DNA of 6,052 bases, taken from positions 1 through 6,052 of the forward strand of contig JAIRYX010000437.1 of assembly GCA_031267635.1 (NCBI GenBank), in the 5' to 3' direction. Under the pieces are notes generated by a model. It saw only the letters and a list, made by a program, of their open reading frames with translations, was not told the DNA's origin and ran no database searches. Below, one piece after another: positions 1 through 6,052 of the stretch (positions are counted from its first letter, which is position 1; every line of letters begins with the position of its first letter). The position numbers and the translations under genes were made by a program. Source of the DNA: Planctomycetaceae bacterium (GTDB lineage Bacteria > Planctomycetota > Planctomycetia > Pirellulales > Thermoguttaceae).

Positions 1-2222
1 GCGCCAAATTTCAGAGACGGCAATTTTGTAATCACCGTTCGCTCCAATTCATGAACTTTTCGGAATACGGCAAGGCGGACTTCTTCATATTTGTCCAAAT
101 CATCTTGCAGCCGTTGATAATCAAACCGGTCTGTTTTGTTAGCGGCGTGCAGTAACCGCAGCAAAGACGGAAGCCGAATGTCATTTGTCATACGGCGGAA
201 GTTACCGTAATTCTTCACCTTCATTTTACCAAAAAGTGTGAGCGGTAAATTAACCGCCCGCTTCACCTGCTCATCACGAGACGGCGGCTGGTCGGCAATC
301 GTGTATTTCAATTCAAGTTCCCGCTCTTGTTCCAGCAGGTATCGATTATTCGCATCGTCTTCGATTTTCTGTTCCGTAATGTCCGATAGTTTCGCCTGAC
401 CAAATTGTCCGCCGAGCAGTTCACGGACAATGTAAAACAAGAGTATGTCTTGCAATTTACTGTGTCGATACTGTTTCAAAAAATTGTCCAGCGAGTTGAT
501 ACGGAAAGTGATTTTTTCTTGCTCATCAGCTTTCAACGTTTTCTTTTTTGCGTTGAGTTGTTTGATGATATTGCCGTATTTTGATTGCAAATCTGCAACA
601 TCAAACGGGTTTTTATCCCAATCCTTAGTACAGAACAATTTACCGACACGTTTGAACGGCGCGCTGTTACCGTCCCATGGTAAAGCGTAAAACCATTGCA
701 TCGCATCGCCGCTCCATTCGTGATACTTTTGGATGAGGAATGTCGAATTATTCGGCAATTGAACGGTCTTACCGTCCCGTTGGAATGTCCGAGTTTGCAA
801 TTCGGCGAATTGTTGTGAAAACTTTTCGTTTTCTTTAACAGCGTTTTCAATCAGTTCGGCAAACAAACCGCGCGGTAAATTCATCGGTTCGGCAAGAAGT
901 TTTTCCGCAAAATTTTTAATGAACGAATTTTCTTGTTTACGGTCATACCGCCGCTGCAAACGGAAAACGAGATGGACATTAGTAAAATCCTTCGACTTGA
1001 CGGCATCGCCGATAAACCGTATCTTTCGTTCCAGATATTTTTCAAAAAAGTGCGGTAACGAAATCAAATCGGATTTACCAACGAGTTCGTTCAAAAACGG
1101 ATGCGGGTATGCCGGATTGTCAATGAAACCCGCCTGCTTGAATATATCCGGCAAATTATTTTTCAATTGATTGAACATTGCAAGATTCGCCTGTAACGCT
1201 TGGAAGTTCGGCGGCGTGAGTTTACCCTGATGCGCTTTGTCCTGATTCGGACGCTGTAACTTTATTAAGTCTTCGGCGAGGATTTTACCGATGCGTCCTG
1301 CATTAAACCGCTTCGGCGATTTACCCGGCTTCGCATCAAACTTGCTGTCGTCTAAAAAACTTTTCAACTGCTTTTCAGTACGAATTTTCATTTGTTCCAA
1401 CGAAGCAATCATTTTCCGTTGAATGTCGCTTGTCCGAACATTACCAGTTTTAATAAAATGTTTCAACTCGTCCGGTAAATTATTAAAATCGAAACTATAA
1501 TCATTACGAAATTGTTCTTCGCTTTGGAAAATGATTTTTTTACCGTCAATAATTTTCTGTAAAAAGGTGTTCCAACTCTGCCGCAAACCACAGAGCAAAT
1601 TTTGGGTTTCTTTCGCTTTGCCGATAACCGCCAAAAATGTCAAATGCGGTAATTCATGGAGCGACAGCCAGCAGTCGGGTTTCTGATTGTGCGTATTCTT
1701 GCCGTTAATTTCAACGGTCGGAAATTTGTATTTATGCAGTGCTTTAAAATACAACCCGATTTGTTGCCATTTGATATGGTATTGCGGCAGCATATCTTGA
1801 CGATACTCTTTCGGCGGCGTTGCGTATTCTTTGGGTTCCCAGTATTCGGTTTTTTCTCTGTTTTCTTTGTATTCACGAATGGCGTCTTGTATCCATTGAA
1901 ACGTCAGAAGGCGTTTACCGAGTCGGCGTTCATGCGTTTGCGTCCCGTCGATAAGTCCTTTTTCGTAGCAATCGAAAAAGTAATTGCCTAAGTCGATATA
2001 AAATCTCATCCCGTCGAATTTTTGGGTTCGGTCAAGATAGTTCAGTGCAAGCGTTGCAAAGCGGTTTTCGTGTCTTCGGCTCTGACGTTTGAAAAGCCGT
2101 TCATCGTCAACATCATTGTTTTCGCCGGTATTGATGCGAAAACGTTCTTGATTTTCTTTGTTCAATAACTCGAAAAGTTCGGTTGGGCATTTGTGTAATT
2201 CAACGAGAGCGTCCATACCGAG
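1..2222 (-). CDS. cas13b: Cas13b, central and C-terminal portion in the shifted frame, truncated by the window edge
   Basis: Reading minus-strand codons from 2222 down to 3 gives 740 sense codons without a stop, in the -1 frame relative to the piece above. The frame is closed upstream by a TGA at 2304-2306. Recognisable Cas13b blocks in order are LGMDALVELHKCPTELFELL (from 2222), the RRHENRFATLALNYLD/FDGMRFYIDLGNY segment (about 1985-2080), IKWQQIGLYF then PDCWLSLHELPHLTFLAV (1626-1679), the basic RRYDRKQENSFIKNFAEKLL stretch (near 900-960), and KMKVKNYGNFRRM (189-227). The last resembles the segment preceding the C-terminal HEPN domain in this family. The second R-X4-H motif is not visible; it should lie within about the next 100-150 codons off the left edge. 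The first ATG in this frame is at 2214-2216 (the M of GMDALVEL), without a convincing ribosome binding site, so separate translation is possible but unsupported. It most likely belongs to the same gene as 2162-3097, broken by an indel. Confidence 0.92.
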
Positions 2223-3097
2223 TGTTTCGGCAGACGAATTGTTGTCGTTTGATACGCTTTTAATGTTACAACGGCTTCTTTCGTATTTCGTCCTTCGGGC
2301 TGGTCAAGTTGCGCAAACATTAGCGCAATGTATTTCGGTTCAAGAAACAGCGATACGAAAAACGCCAATCCGCGTTCAGTGAAAACGGATACATCAGAAT
2401 TGTCATCATCTTTGCTAAAGAATCGGCAGGCGAATTTCGGATTCTCTTTTTTACCGACTTTCTTGCGGAGGTGCAGCATTATTGTTTCATCATATCCGAA
2501 TCGTTGTTTGAGCAAACGCAGATTGTATGTCCAGATGTTATCGAGATTGTGGAGATATTGATTAACTCTGTTCGGATATTTTTCATTACCTTTTTTAACA
2601 AAAATCCGAAACACCGCTGGGGCGTGAAAATGATGCGTGTAGTAATTGCGCAACGAGTAAAGCAACTCGGCATAATAGCACAAAGCATCAGCAACGCCTT
2701 CGGGTGAAAGGGCATATTCCATACGTTTTTCGATTTCGGCGATTTGGGCTTGTGTGAGGTCATCCTTGTCCTTAATAGGTGTTTCGTTAAATTTTTCAAT
2801 GATACGCATGAACGGCAGATGCCGCAACAATGCACGGATGATCTTGCGTTTGCGGTCAACATTGCCTTTGGGGGCTCTGAGTTGCTGAACGATTGCCGAT
2901 CCCAAAATCGGTTGGACATCATCGTCTCGTAGTTGTGTATCGGTATCGCTGTCGGCAATGATAACCATGTCCTTGTCATTCTGTTTCTTTTTCGGAAACT
3001 TTTTGTCGAGTTCTTGTACAACGGCAAGCAAATTATTTGTCGCCATGTTAAGGTGCATTGCCCAAAAAGCCTTGTCTTGTGAACTTGTAACGTTCAT
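2162..3097 (-). CDS. cas13b: Cas13b (type VI-B CRISPR effector), N-terminal portion with HEPN1; frame ends early at a frameshift
   Basis: Cas13b is a single-protein, crRNA-guided RNase whose two HEPN domains form one RNA-cleaving site. This frame encodes the N-terminal part. Residues 11-32 (FWAMHLNMATNNLLAVV...) match the usual Cas13b opening helix. Residues 137-158 hold the HEPN active-site motif R-X4-H as RNYYTH (R150, H155; bases 2633-2650). Residues 178-209 (RVNQYLHNL...YNLRLLKQRFG) and 242-261 (RGLAFFVSLFLEPKYIALMF) are further family blocks. After RLPKH (288-292) the frame loses all resemblance and stops at 2162, while the next Cas13b block (LGMDALVEL) continues in the -1 frame. The last 15-30 residues are therefore probably read out of frame. 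The ATG at 3097 is chosen because GAAAGGA lies 7 nt upstream and the domain opens directly after it. No csx27/csx28-like gene is seen on the upstream side. Family assignment is strong; whether the gene is functional is unknown. Confidence 0.93.
   Translation of the reverse strand: MNVTSSQDKAFWAMHLNMATNNLLAVVQELDKKFPKKKQNDKDMVIIADSDTDTQLRDDDVQPILGSAIVQQLRAPKGNVDRKRKIIRALLRHLPFMRIIEKFNETPIKDKDDLTQAQIAEIEKRMEYALSPEGVADALCYYAELLYSLRNYYTHHFHAPAVFRIFVKKGNEKYPNRVNQYLHNLDNIWTYNLRLLKQRFGYDETIMLHLRKKVGKKENPKFACRFFSKDDDNSDVSVFTERGLAFFVSLFLEPKYIALMFAQLDQPEGRNTKEAVVTLKAYQTTTIRLPKHSVWTLSLNYTNAQPNFSSY
2222..2303 (-). other. cas13b: Frameshift interval inside cas13b
   Basis: Upstream similarity (GRNTKEAVVTLKAY...RLPK) is in one frame and downstream similarity (LGMDALVELHKCP) in the -1 frame. 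The downstream frame is open only from 2303 and the upstream frame closes at 2162; conserved residues narrow the switch to roughly 2222-2285. The change equals a net loss of one base, or a gain of two. The sense strand here has only an AAAA run (near 2256-2260) and an AAA run (2225-2227), so it is not a classic long-homopolymer sequencing error. I found no canonical X-XXY-YYZ slippery heptamer in the correct phase. A genuine mutation, an assembly error, or less likely programmed recoding remain open. Confidence 0.85.
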
Positions 3098-3104
3098 AAA
3101 ATTT

Positions 3105-3111
3105 TCCTTTC
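3105..3111 (-). promoter_or_regulatory. Ribosome binding site of cas13b
   Basis: The minus strand reads GAAAGGA, a strong Shine-Dalgarno core, followed by a 7-nt A/T spacer and the ATG at 3097. It fixes the cas13b start and is the only clear Shine-Dalgarno site among the three genes here. Confidence 0.75.
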
Positions 3112-3170
3112 AATTAAATTTTTTGAAATGTGCCGTATATTGATTTGCAATTCGGCGTTCCCAATGTTAA

Positions 3171-3185
3171 GAGTATGCTATACTC
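3171..3185. repeat. 15-bp perfect dyad GAGTAT-GCT-ATACTC, candidate operator
   Basis: Two 6-bp arms are exact reverse complements around a 3-nt centre. It sits 74-88 bp upstream of the cas13b ATG in the gap behind the DUF3800-like gene. The position fits a transcription-factor site controlling cas13b, but no regulator is identified and short dyads arise by chance. Downstream on the minus strand, TTGGGA and AATATA are spaced by 17 nt (about 3126-3160) and could be a weak promoter. Confidence 0.4.
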
Positions 3186-3215
3186 AAGTTACTTTAAATT
3201 TCCCGAAGCGAATAT

Positions 3216-3280
3216 GCAATCGCAACAACGTGAAACGATTGCTCATGGGCGAATCCTACCGCCCATACCGGCTACGGTAT
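3216..3280. repeat. Cluster of three inverted repeats between the DUF3800-like gene and cas13b
   Basis: Three perfect stems lie within 65 bp. GCAATCG/CGATTGC (3216-3222 with 3236-3242) has a 13-nt loop. ATGGGCG/CGCCCAT (3245-3251 with 3260-3266) has an 8-nt loop. ATACCG/CGGTAT (3265-3270 with 3275-3280) has a GCTA tetraloop. The last two share two bases, so they compete or alternate. They start 13 bp beyond the stop of the upstream gene. None is followed by a T-run on the minus strand, so this is not a standard intrinsic terminator. The GC-rich paired-stem look suggests a REP-like intergenic element or an mRNA-end/attenuator structure. Confidence 0.5.
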
Positions 3281-3293
3281 TATTGTTGTTTCG

Positions 3294-5288
3294 TTACCAG
3301 TAATTGAACCGGAGTTGGTTGATTTGTTCTTGTTCTTCCGGCATCAAACGAGTTACATGTAACTGCTTTTTGCGCAACTTGCAGATATTGCCAATATGTT
3401 TGAGCAAACCTTCGCCGTGTGAAAAACTGTCAATTGCCGAATCGAACAAGTTGTGTGCGGTTGTCCGCATATTTTCGTTTCCGGTTTCCTGACGGAGTTG
3501 GGCATAAATCATTGCAGTTGTTTGTGTTATCATGCCAAATGTATGTTGCCGCCTGAGGAAATCGGGACAATTTTCAAGAACCGTCAAAACATCTTCTGCC
3601 CATTTAATTTTTGTTTCGTTATCATAAAACACCAACACCGCTTTCAATTTCAATGCCAGAACAAACGGCTTTTCATACGGATTTTCGCCGCTCGGCAAAT
3701 GCGCAGCAACTTCGTCCCAAAGTTGCCGCAATTCATTCGGATGATCGCAAGCAAGATGACCGAGATAAACCCATGAACGCTCAATATCATTCGCGTCTTT
3801 GAAACATTCAATCGCGTAACGAAAAGAATTTTCCGCCCATTGTAAATCGTTTCCTTGAAAAGCGAGCAACTGTCCCAATGTGTTATAAATTTTACCGATC
3901 TGCACCGAATCAAAGCGATCTGGTTCGCAACCGAACAGAGCCGCAATTTTCACCCGACAATCTTCCTCTTTAGTAATGCCGTCAAGCAATACCGTTTCGG
4001 CTTCGGAATATTGAAACATATCCATCAGGTTGACTGCCCGACGCAAACGAAATTCCGTGTAAAATTTTAATCCATATTCCAAACCAATCGACGGCAAATG
4101 CGATTCATACTTGAGCCAATTCTCCCAAATATCGTTACTTTTTTGAGTATTCCCTGTATGATTGGTAAATGAAAATTGGACGAGTAACGAATAAAGTTGA
4201 AACAATAAATTATCTTCACCCGATTTTTCAACAATTGCATCAAGTAATTCGGATAACCTTATTGCTCTGTCCCGCTCTAACGGATGATCAACCAGTTTCT
4301 CCGCCGTTTCATAAAGCCGCTGAAACGGTTTTTTGTTCTTTTTATAATATGCAACAAGAGCGTTGACAATTTCTTGATTTTGTAAATCATCGGGGTTAAA
4401 CGGATTCTTTTCCAATTCACCGATAAGTCCTTCAATATTACCTGAAGCAAGATACGCTTTACATTGCATTGCCGCATTGAGTTCTTTGCCGTATTCCAAC
4501 GATTCGAGAATCGGCAATATTTGCTGCGATTTCATTGTTGTCCAATTTTGTATGCGTTTTCGTTCTACTCCGATAACGATGTCTGCAAGATACATGGCGG
4601 GTGTTGTTTTAGCGGAGTCATAATCCAGCCATTCAAGTTTGACTTTTGCGAGTTTTCGCTGTGAACCAGTCCAACGTTTACGCATCGTTTGTCGAAATAA
4701 CATTGCAATATCCAATGGATGAAAAGAATCCTTTACATAATAATTGTCTGTCACTTTGTACCCAAGTGATTCATATTCTGTTTTGAGTTCACCGTCGCGG
4801 GGAATTGTAAAACGGCGATGAGCAATATGCAGGTGAATTTCCGCATCTTCGGTCAATCGTGTATTAACTTTATTGCTCACAAAAACAAGATATTCAATGA
4901 GTTCCCAAATCATGGCGAGGTAACGGTTATCGAGTTCCCGTTCGGCAATAAGATGAGGCGCATTGTCAAAGATGTCTTCTTTGTGTTGCATAAGTACGCC
5001 ATAAATTGCCGTATCAGTTTCCTTTTTCCAAACTTCCAGATTTTTCGACAAGTTAACGGCAAAGGTATTCTCTGTGAGTTGATGGAAATGTACCGGATAT
5101 TGTTCTTCAGAAACACGGCAGGCATCAAGCATCGCATTTTTGATACCGCTTTGAACAGCATCATCGTAACTCCCGAAAAGGAGAACTCCGCCGACAATAT
5201 TGATGTCGTTTTCTTCGTAAAAACGTCCGCTTTCGTCAATGAATAAATGTAATTCATTAAACTTGTTGTTTGTCTGTAAATTTGTCAT
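3294..5288 (-). CDS. DUF3800-like putative nuclease domain fused to a TPR-like helical region
   Basis: No characterised gene is recognised. Numbering is from the longer ATG at 5348. The N-terminal domain carries LHLFIDESG (33-41), the signature opening of DUF3800 proteins, then IVGGVLLFG (51-59), VHFHQLT (86-92) and the closing motif PAMYLADIVIGVERK (250-264), the counterpart of the family's LADLIAG-type end. D38, E39 and D256 are candidate metal or catalytic acids. From about 275 to 684 the sequence is alpha-helical; YNTLGQLLAFQGNDLQW... and AENSFRYAIECF (488-516) look like a TPR hairpin, implying a protein- or RNA-binding scaffold. No signal peptide or membrane segment is seen. I prefer the second ATG (5288): a -10-like TATAGT at 5354-5359 would place the transcript start near 5347, IDESG then falls near residue 18 as is usual, and the extra 20 residues look non-conserved. 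The gene is co-oriented with cas13b, 196 bp upstream. A companion role is inference from position only. Confidence 0.8.
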   Translation of the reverse strand: MTNLQTNNKFNELHLFIDESGRFYEENDINIVGGVLLFGSYDDAVQSGIKNAMLDACRVSEEQYPVHFHQLTENTFAVNLSKNLEVWKKETDTAIYGVLMQHKEDIFDNAPHLIAERELDNRYLAMIWELIEYLVFVSNKVNTRLTEDAEIHLHIAHRRFTIPRDGELKTEYESLGYKVTDNYYVKDSFHPLDIAMLFRQTMRKRWTGSQRKLAKVKLEWLDYDSAKTTPAMYLADIVIGVERKRIQNWTTMKSQQILPILESLEYGKELNAAMQCKAYLASGNIEGLIGELEKNPFNPDDLQNQEIVNALVAYYKKNKKPFQRLYETAEKLVDHPLERDRAIRLSELLDAIVEKSGEDNLLFQLYSLLVQFSFTNHTGNTQKSNDIWENWLKYESHLPSIGLEYGLKFYTEFRLRRAVNLMDMFQYSEAETVLLDGITKEEDCRVKIAALFGCEPDRFDSVQIGKIYNTLGQLLAFQGNDLQWAENSFRYAIECFKDANDIERSWVYLGHLACDHPNELRQLWDEVAAHLPSGENPYEKPFVLALKLKAVLVFYDNETKIKWAEDVLTVLENCPDFLRRQHTFGMITQTTAMIYAQLRQETGNENMRTTAHNLFDSAIDSFSHGEGLLKHIGNICKLRKKQLHVTRLMPEEQEQINQLRFNYW

Positions 5289-5353
5289 GTTTTTTAATTT
5301 GGTTAAGTTTGAAATACGAGAATAATTACGGTAAACATTTAATGTCATATTGT

Positions 5354-5359
5354 ACTATA
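5354..5359 (-). promoter_or_regulatory. Possible -10 element (TATAGT) for the DUF3800/TPR-like gene
   Basis: The minus strand reads TATAGT in an AT-rich stretch just upstream of the ATG at 5348. No good TTGACA-like -35 lies 16-18 nt further upstream. If used, transcription would begin about at 5347, giving a 60-nt leader to the ATG at 5288, or a leaderless message from 5348. Weak evidence. Confidence 0.25.
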
Positions 5360-5448
5360 ATTTTTCACAAAGAAAATCGGTAGCGGTAACTCAGAAAAAA
5401 GTTTTCTTTAACTTTATTCGTTCCGCGAAAAACTTACTTCATACCAGG

Positions 5449-5596
5449 ACACTGATAATTAGTGTAATATTAGCCAATTCTGACCAACAAATTTTTTCTA
5501 TTCTTGAAATTTTTGAATTGGATTTGTTCTGTGAAATCCTTATTTCACTTCCGCAACACTGTCATAAGTACAACATTCGCCAACTCTGACAACAAA
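5449..5596. repeat. Diverged direct-repeat pair in the intergenic region
   Basis: Copy 1 (5449-5491) and copy 2 (5556-5596) both begin ACACTG and end with GCCAA(T/C)TCTGAC followed by AACAAA. By hand alignment the last 30 columns (5462-5491 with 5568-5596) match at 24 positions with one gap. Starts are 107 bp apart. Copy 1 begins with a near-palindrome, ACACTGATAATTAGTGT (5449-5465), not kept in copy 2. The 107-bp period is too long for an ordinary type VI array, so I do not call CRISPR. Paired regulator sites or remnants of a duplicated element are possible. Apart from these and the nearby hairpin and promoter, the gap 5349-5700 shows no convincing gene. Confidence 0.5.
5531..5548. repeat. 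Perfect 7-bp hairpin GTGAAAT-CCTT-ATTTCAC
   Basis: Exact inverted repeat with a 4-nt loop, lying between the two direct-repeat copies in the intergenic region. It has no T-run after it on either strand, so it is not a standard terminator. It could be an operator or chance in AT-rich DNA. Confidence 0.35.
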
Positions 5597-5625
5597 CAGT
5601 TCCAAAATTTGCGGTAAAGTATTAC

Positions 5626-5653
5626 TTGACATTGTTGCTAAAAATAATAAAAT
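5626..5653 (+). promoter_or_regulatory. Sigma70-type promoter for the plus-strand gene at 5701
   Basis: A perfect -35 TTGACA (5626-5631), a 16-bp spacer and a -10 TAAAAT (5648-5653, five of six consensus positions) point at the gene starting at 5701. The predicted start near 5660 leaves a leader of about 40 nt. Copy 2 of the direct repeat ends 30 bp upstream of the -35, a sensible place for a regulator. Confidence 0.55.
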
Positions 5654-5700
5654 TGTGTTTTACTTCGTTTCATAAATTTTGTTTTCCAATTTTATTGACG

Positions 5701-6052
5701 ATGTCAGAACCATTTATTCCGTCCGCCGAACAAATCCAAATCATTCAGAACCACGAAAAGGGGTGGGAGGACATCTGGAAAAAAATCTGGATTGAACTCT
5801 ATAGTTTGAACGGTAAAGGACGACTTTATCAAATAATACGCCGTGTGGTTAATCCCCAAGACTATGGAGATTTTGTGAGTTATATCTGCGAACATTATTG
5901 GAAACTCATTACCAAACAACAACTCTTCTTAACGTATAATCACAACAAATGTAAAGAAGATGTGTATCTTTTTCTTTGCGGTTTCAAAACAATGCCGTTT
6001 CTTTTTGGGAAACAAACGATCAGTCAGGTTTACACGCTTTATAAAAGAGAAA
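5701..6052 (+). CDS. Unidentified protein, N-terminal part; weak resemblance to ECF sigma factor region 2
   Basis: The frame opens at ATG 5701 and stays open for 117 codons to the right edge, so the C-terminus is missing. It is soluble-looking and rich in aromatic residues, with no signal peptide. Residues 11-36 (EQIQIIQNHEKGWEDIWKKI...) and 51-70 (NPQDYGDFVSYICEHYWKLI) have the spacing of an ECF-type sigma region 2: a helix with W-x-x-(I/L), then D-x-x-D-(F/L)-V-x-x-I aromatic/Leu, then a basic YKRE end at 112-115. The match is by eye and degenerate; an unrelated helical protein is equally possible. The start lacks a clear Shine-Dalgarno; it is chosen as the first ATG in the frame downstream of a good promoter (5626-5653). 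The gene is transcribed divergently from the DUF3800-like gene and shares its intergenic region. A 72-codon frame on the other strand across it is taken as a shadow. Confidence 0.6.
   Translation, partial: MSEPFIPSAEQIQIIQNHEKGWEDIWKKIWIELYSLNGKGRLYQIIRRVVNPQDYGDFVSYICEHYWKLITKQQLFLTYNHNKCKEDVYLFLCGFKTMPFLFGKQTISQVYTLYKRE

Noticed and set aside
1048..1056. AAGTGCGGT, identical to the Haemophilus DNA uptake core
   Set aside because: A single exact copy inside coding sequence. Pasteurellaceae genomes carry many copies, and one hit does not support that origin.
1656..1991. 111-codon plus-strand frame
   Set aside because: Antisense shadow of the Cas13b central region, which is clearly the real coding strand here (PDCWLSLHELPHLTFL block).
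2162..2303. Programmed -1 ribosomal frameshift in cas13b
   Set aside because: No canonical X-XXY-YYZ heptamer in the right phase. The one T-rich slip site (near 2170) is too far downstream, because slipping there would lose the conserved MDALVELHKCPTEL block.
2479..3027. 182-codon minus-strand frame overlapping the cas13b N-terminus
   Set aside because: It is a shadow: the overlapping frame carries the HEPN motif and the family blocks, while this one is Cys/Arg/Ser-rich and resembles nothing known to me.
3216..3280. Rho-independent terminator for the DUF3800-like gene
   Set aside because: The stems are not followed by a T-run on the minus strand, so they were recorded only as inverted repeats.
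5350..5589. Plus-strand 79-codon frame in the intergenic gap
   Set aside because: It overlaps the start region of the minus-strand gene, has no ribosome binding site, its composition looks like AT-rich non-coding DNA, and it runs through both repeat copies and the hairpin.
1..6052. CRISPR array
   Set aside because: No series of near-identical repeats of about 36 bp with 30-bp spacers is visible. The only repeat pair (5449-5596) has a 107-bp period, two copies and many mismatches.

Overview
The window carries most of a type VI-B CRISPR effector gene, cas13b, on the minus strand (1-3097). Upstream of it on the same strand is a gene for a DUF3800-like protein with an alpha-helical, TPR-like C-terminal half (3294-5288, or to 5348 with the longer start). 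A divergent plus-strand gene begins at 5701 and runs off the right edge. Base composition is moderate in the coding parts and clearly more AT-rich in 5349-5700. Type VI-B is best known from Bacteroidota, which fits, but nothing here fixes the taxon. The cas13b start has a good Shine-Dalgarno sequence; the other two starts do not.

Region 1-3097. The Cas13b reading is supported by several blocks in the expected order: an N-terminal HEPN domain with R-X4-H (RNYYTH, residues 150-155), the ERGLAFFVSLFLE block, MDALVELHKCPTEL, PDCWLSLHELPHLTFL and KMKVKNYGNFRRM. About 1030 residues are visible. The C-terminal HEPN domain lies off the left edge, so the intact protein would be close to the usual Cas13b length of roughly 1100-1200 aa. 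The gene is not one open frame: a -1 shift between about 2222 and 2303 separates an N-terminal frame (2162-3097) from the frame carrying the rest (1 to about 2222), which I read codon by codon and found stop-free to the edge.

Region 3098-3293 is intergenic. It holds the cas13b ribosome binding site, a 15-bp dyad at 3171-3185 and three close-set inverted repeats at 3216-3280. Region 3294-5288 is the DUF3800/TPR-like gene; no csx27- or csx28-like membrane protein lies between it and cas13b. Region 5349-5700 holds no convincing gene but contains a diverged direct-repeat pair, a perfect hairpin and a good sigma70-type promoter for the plus-strand gene at 5701, whose visible 117 codons faintly resemble region 2 of an ECF-type sigma factor.

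Taken together, this is a Cas13b locus with a possible non-canonical nuclease-like/TPR companion. The companion role rests on adjacency and orientation only. No CRISPR array is visible; if one exists it probably lies beyond the left edge, downstream of cas13b.
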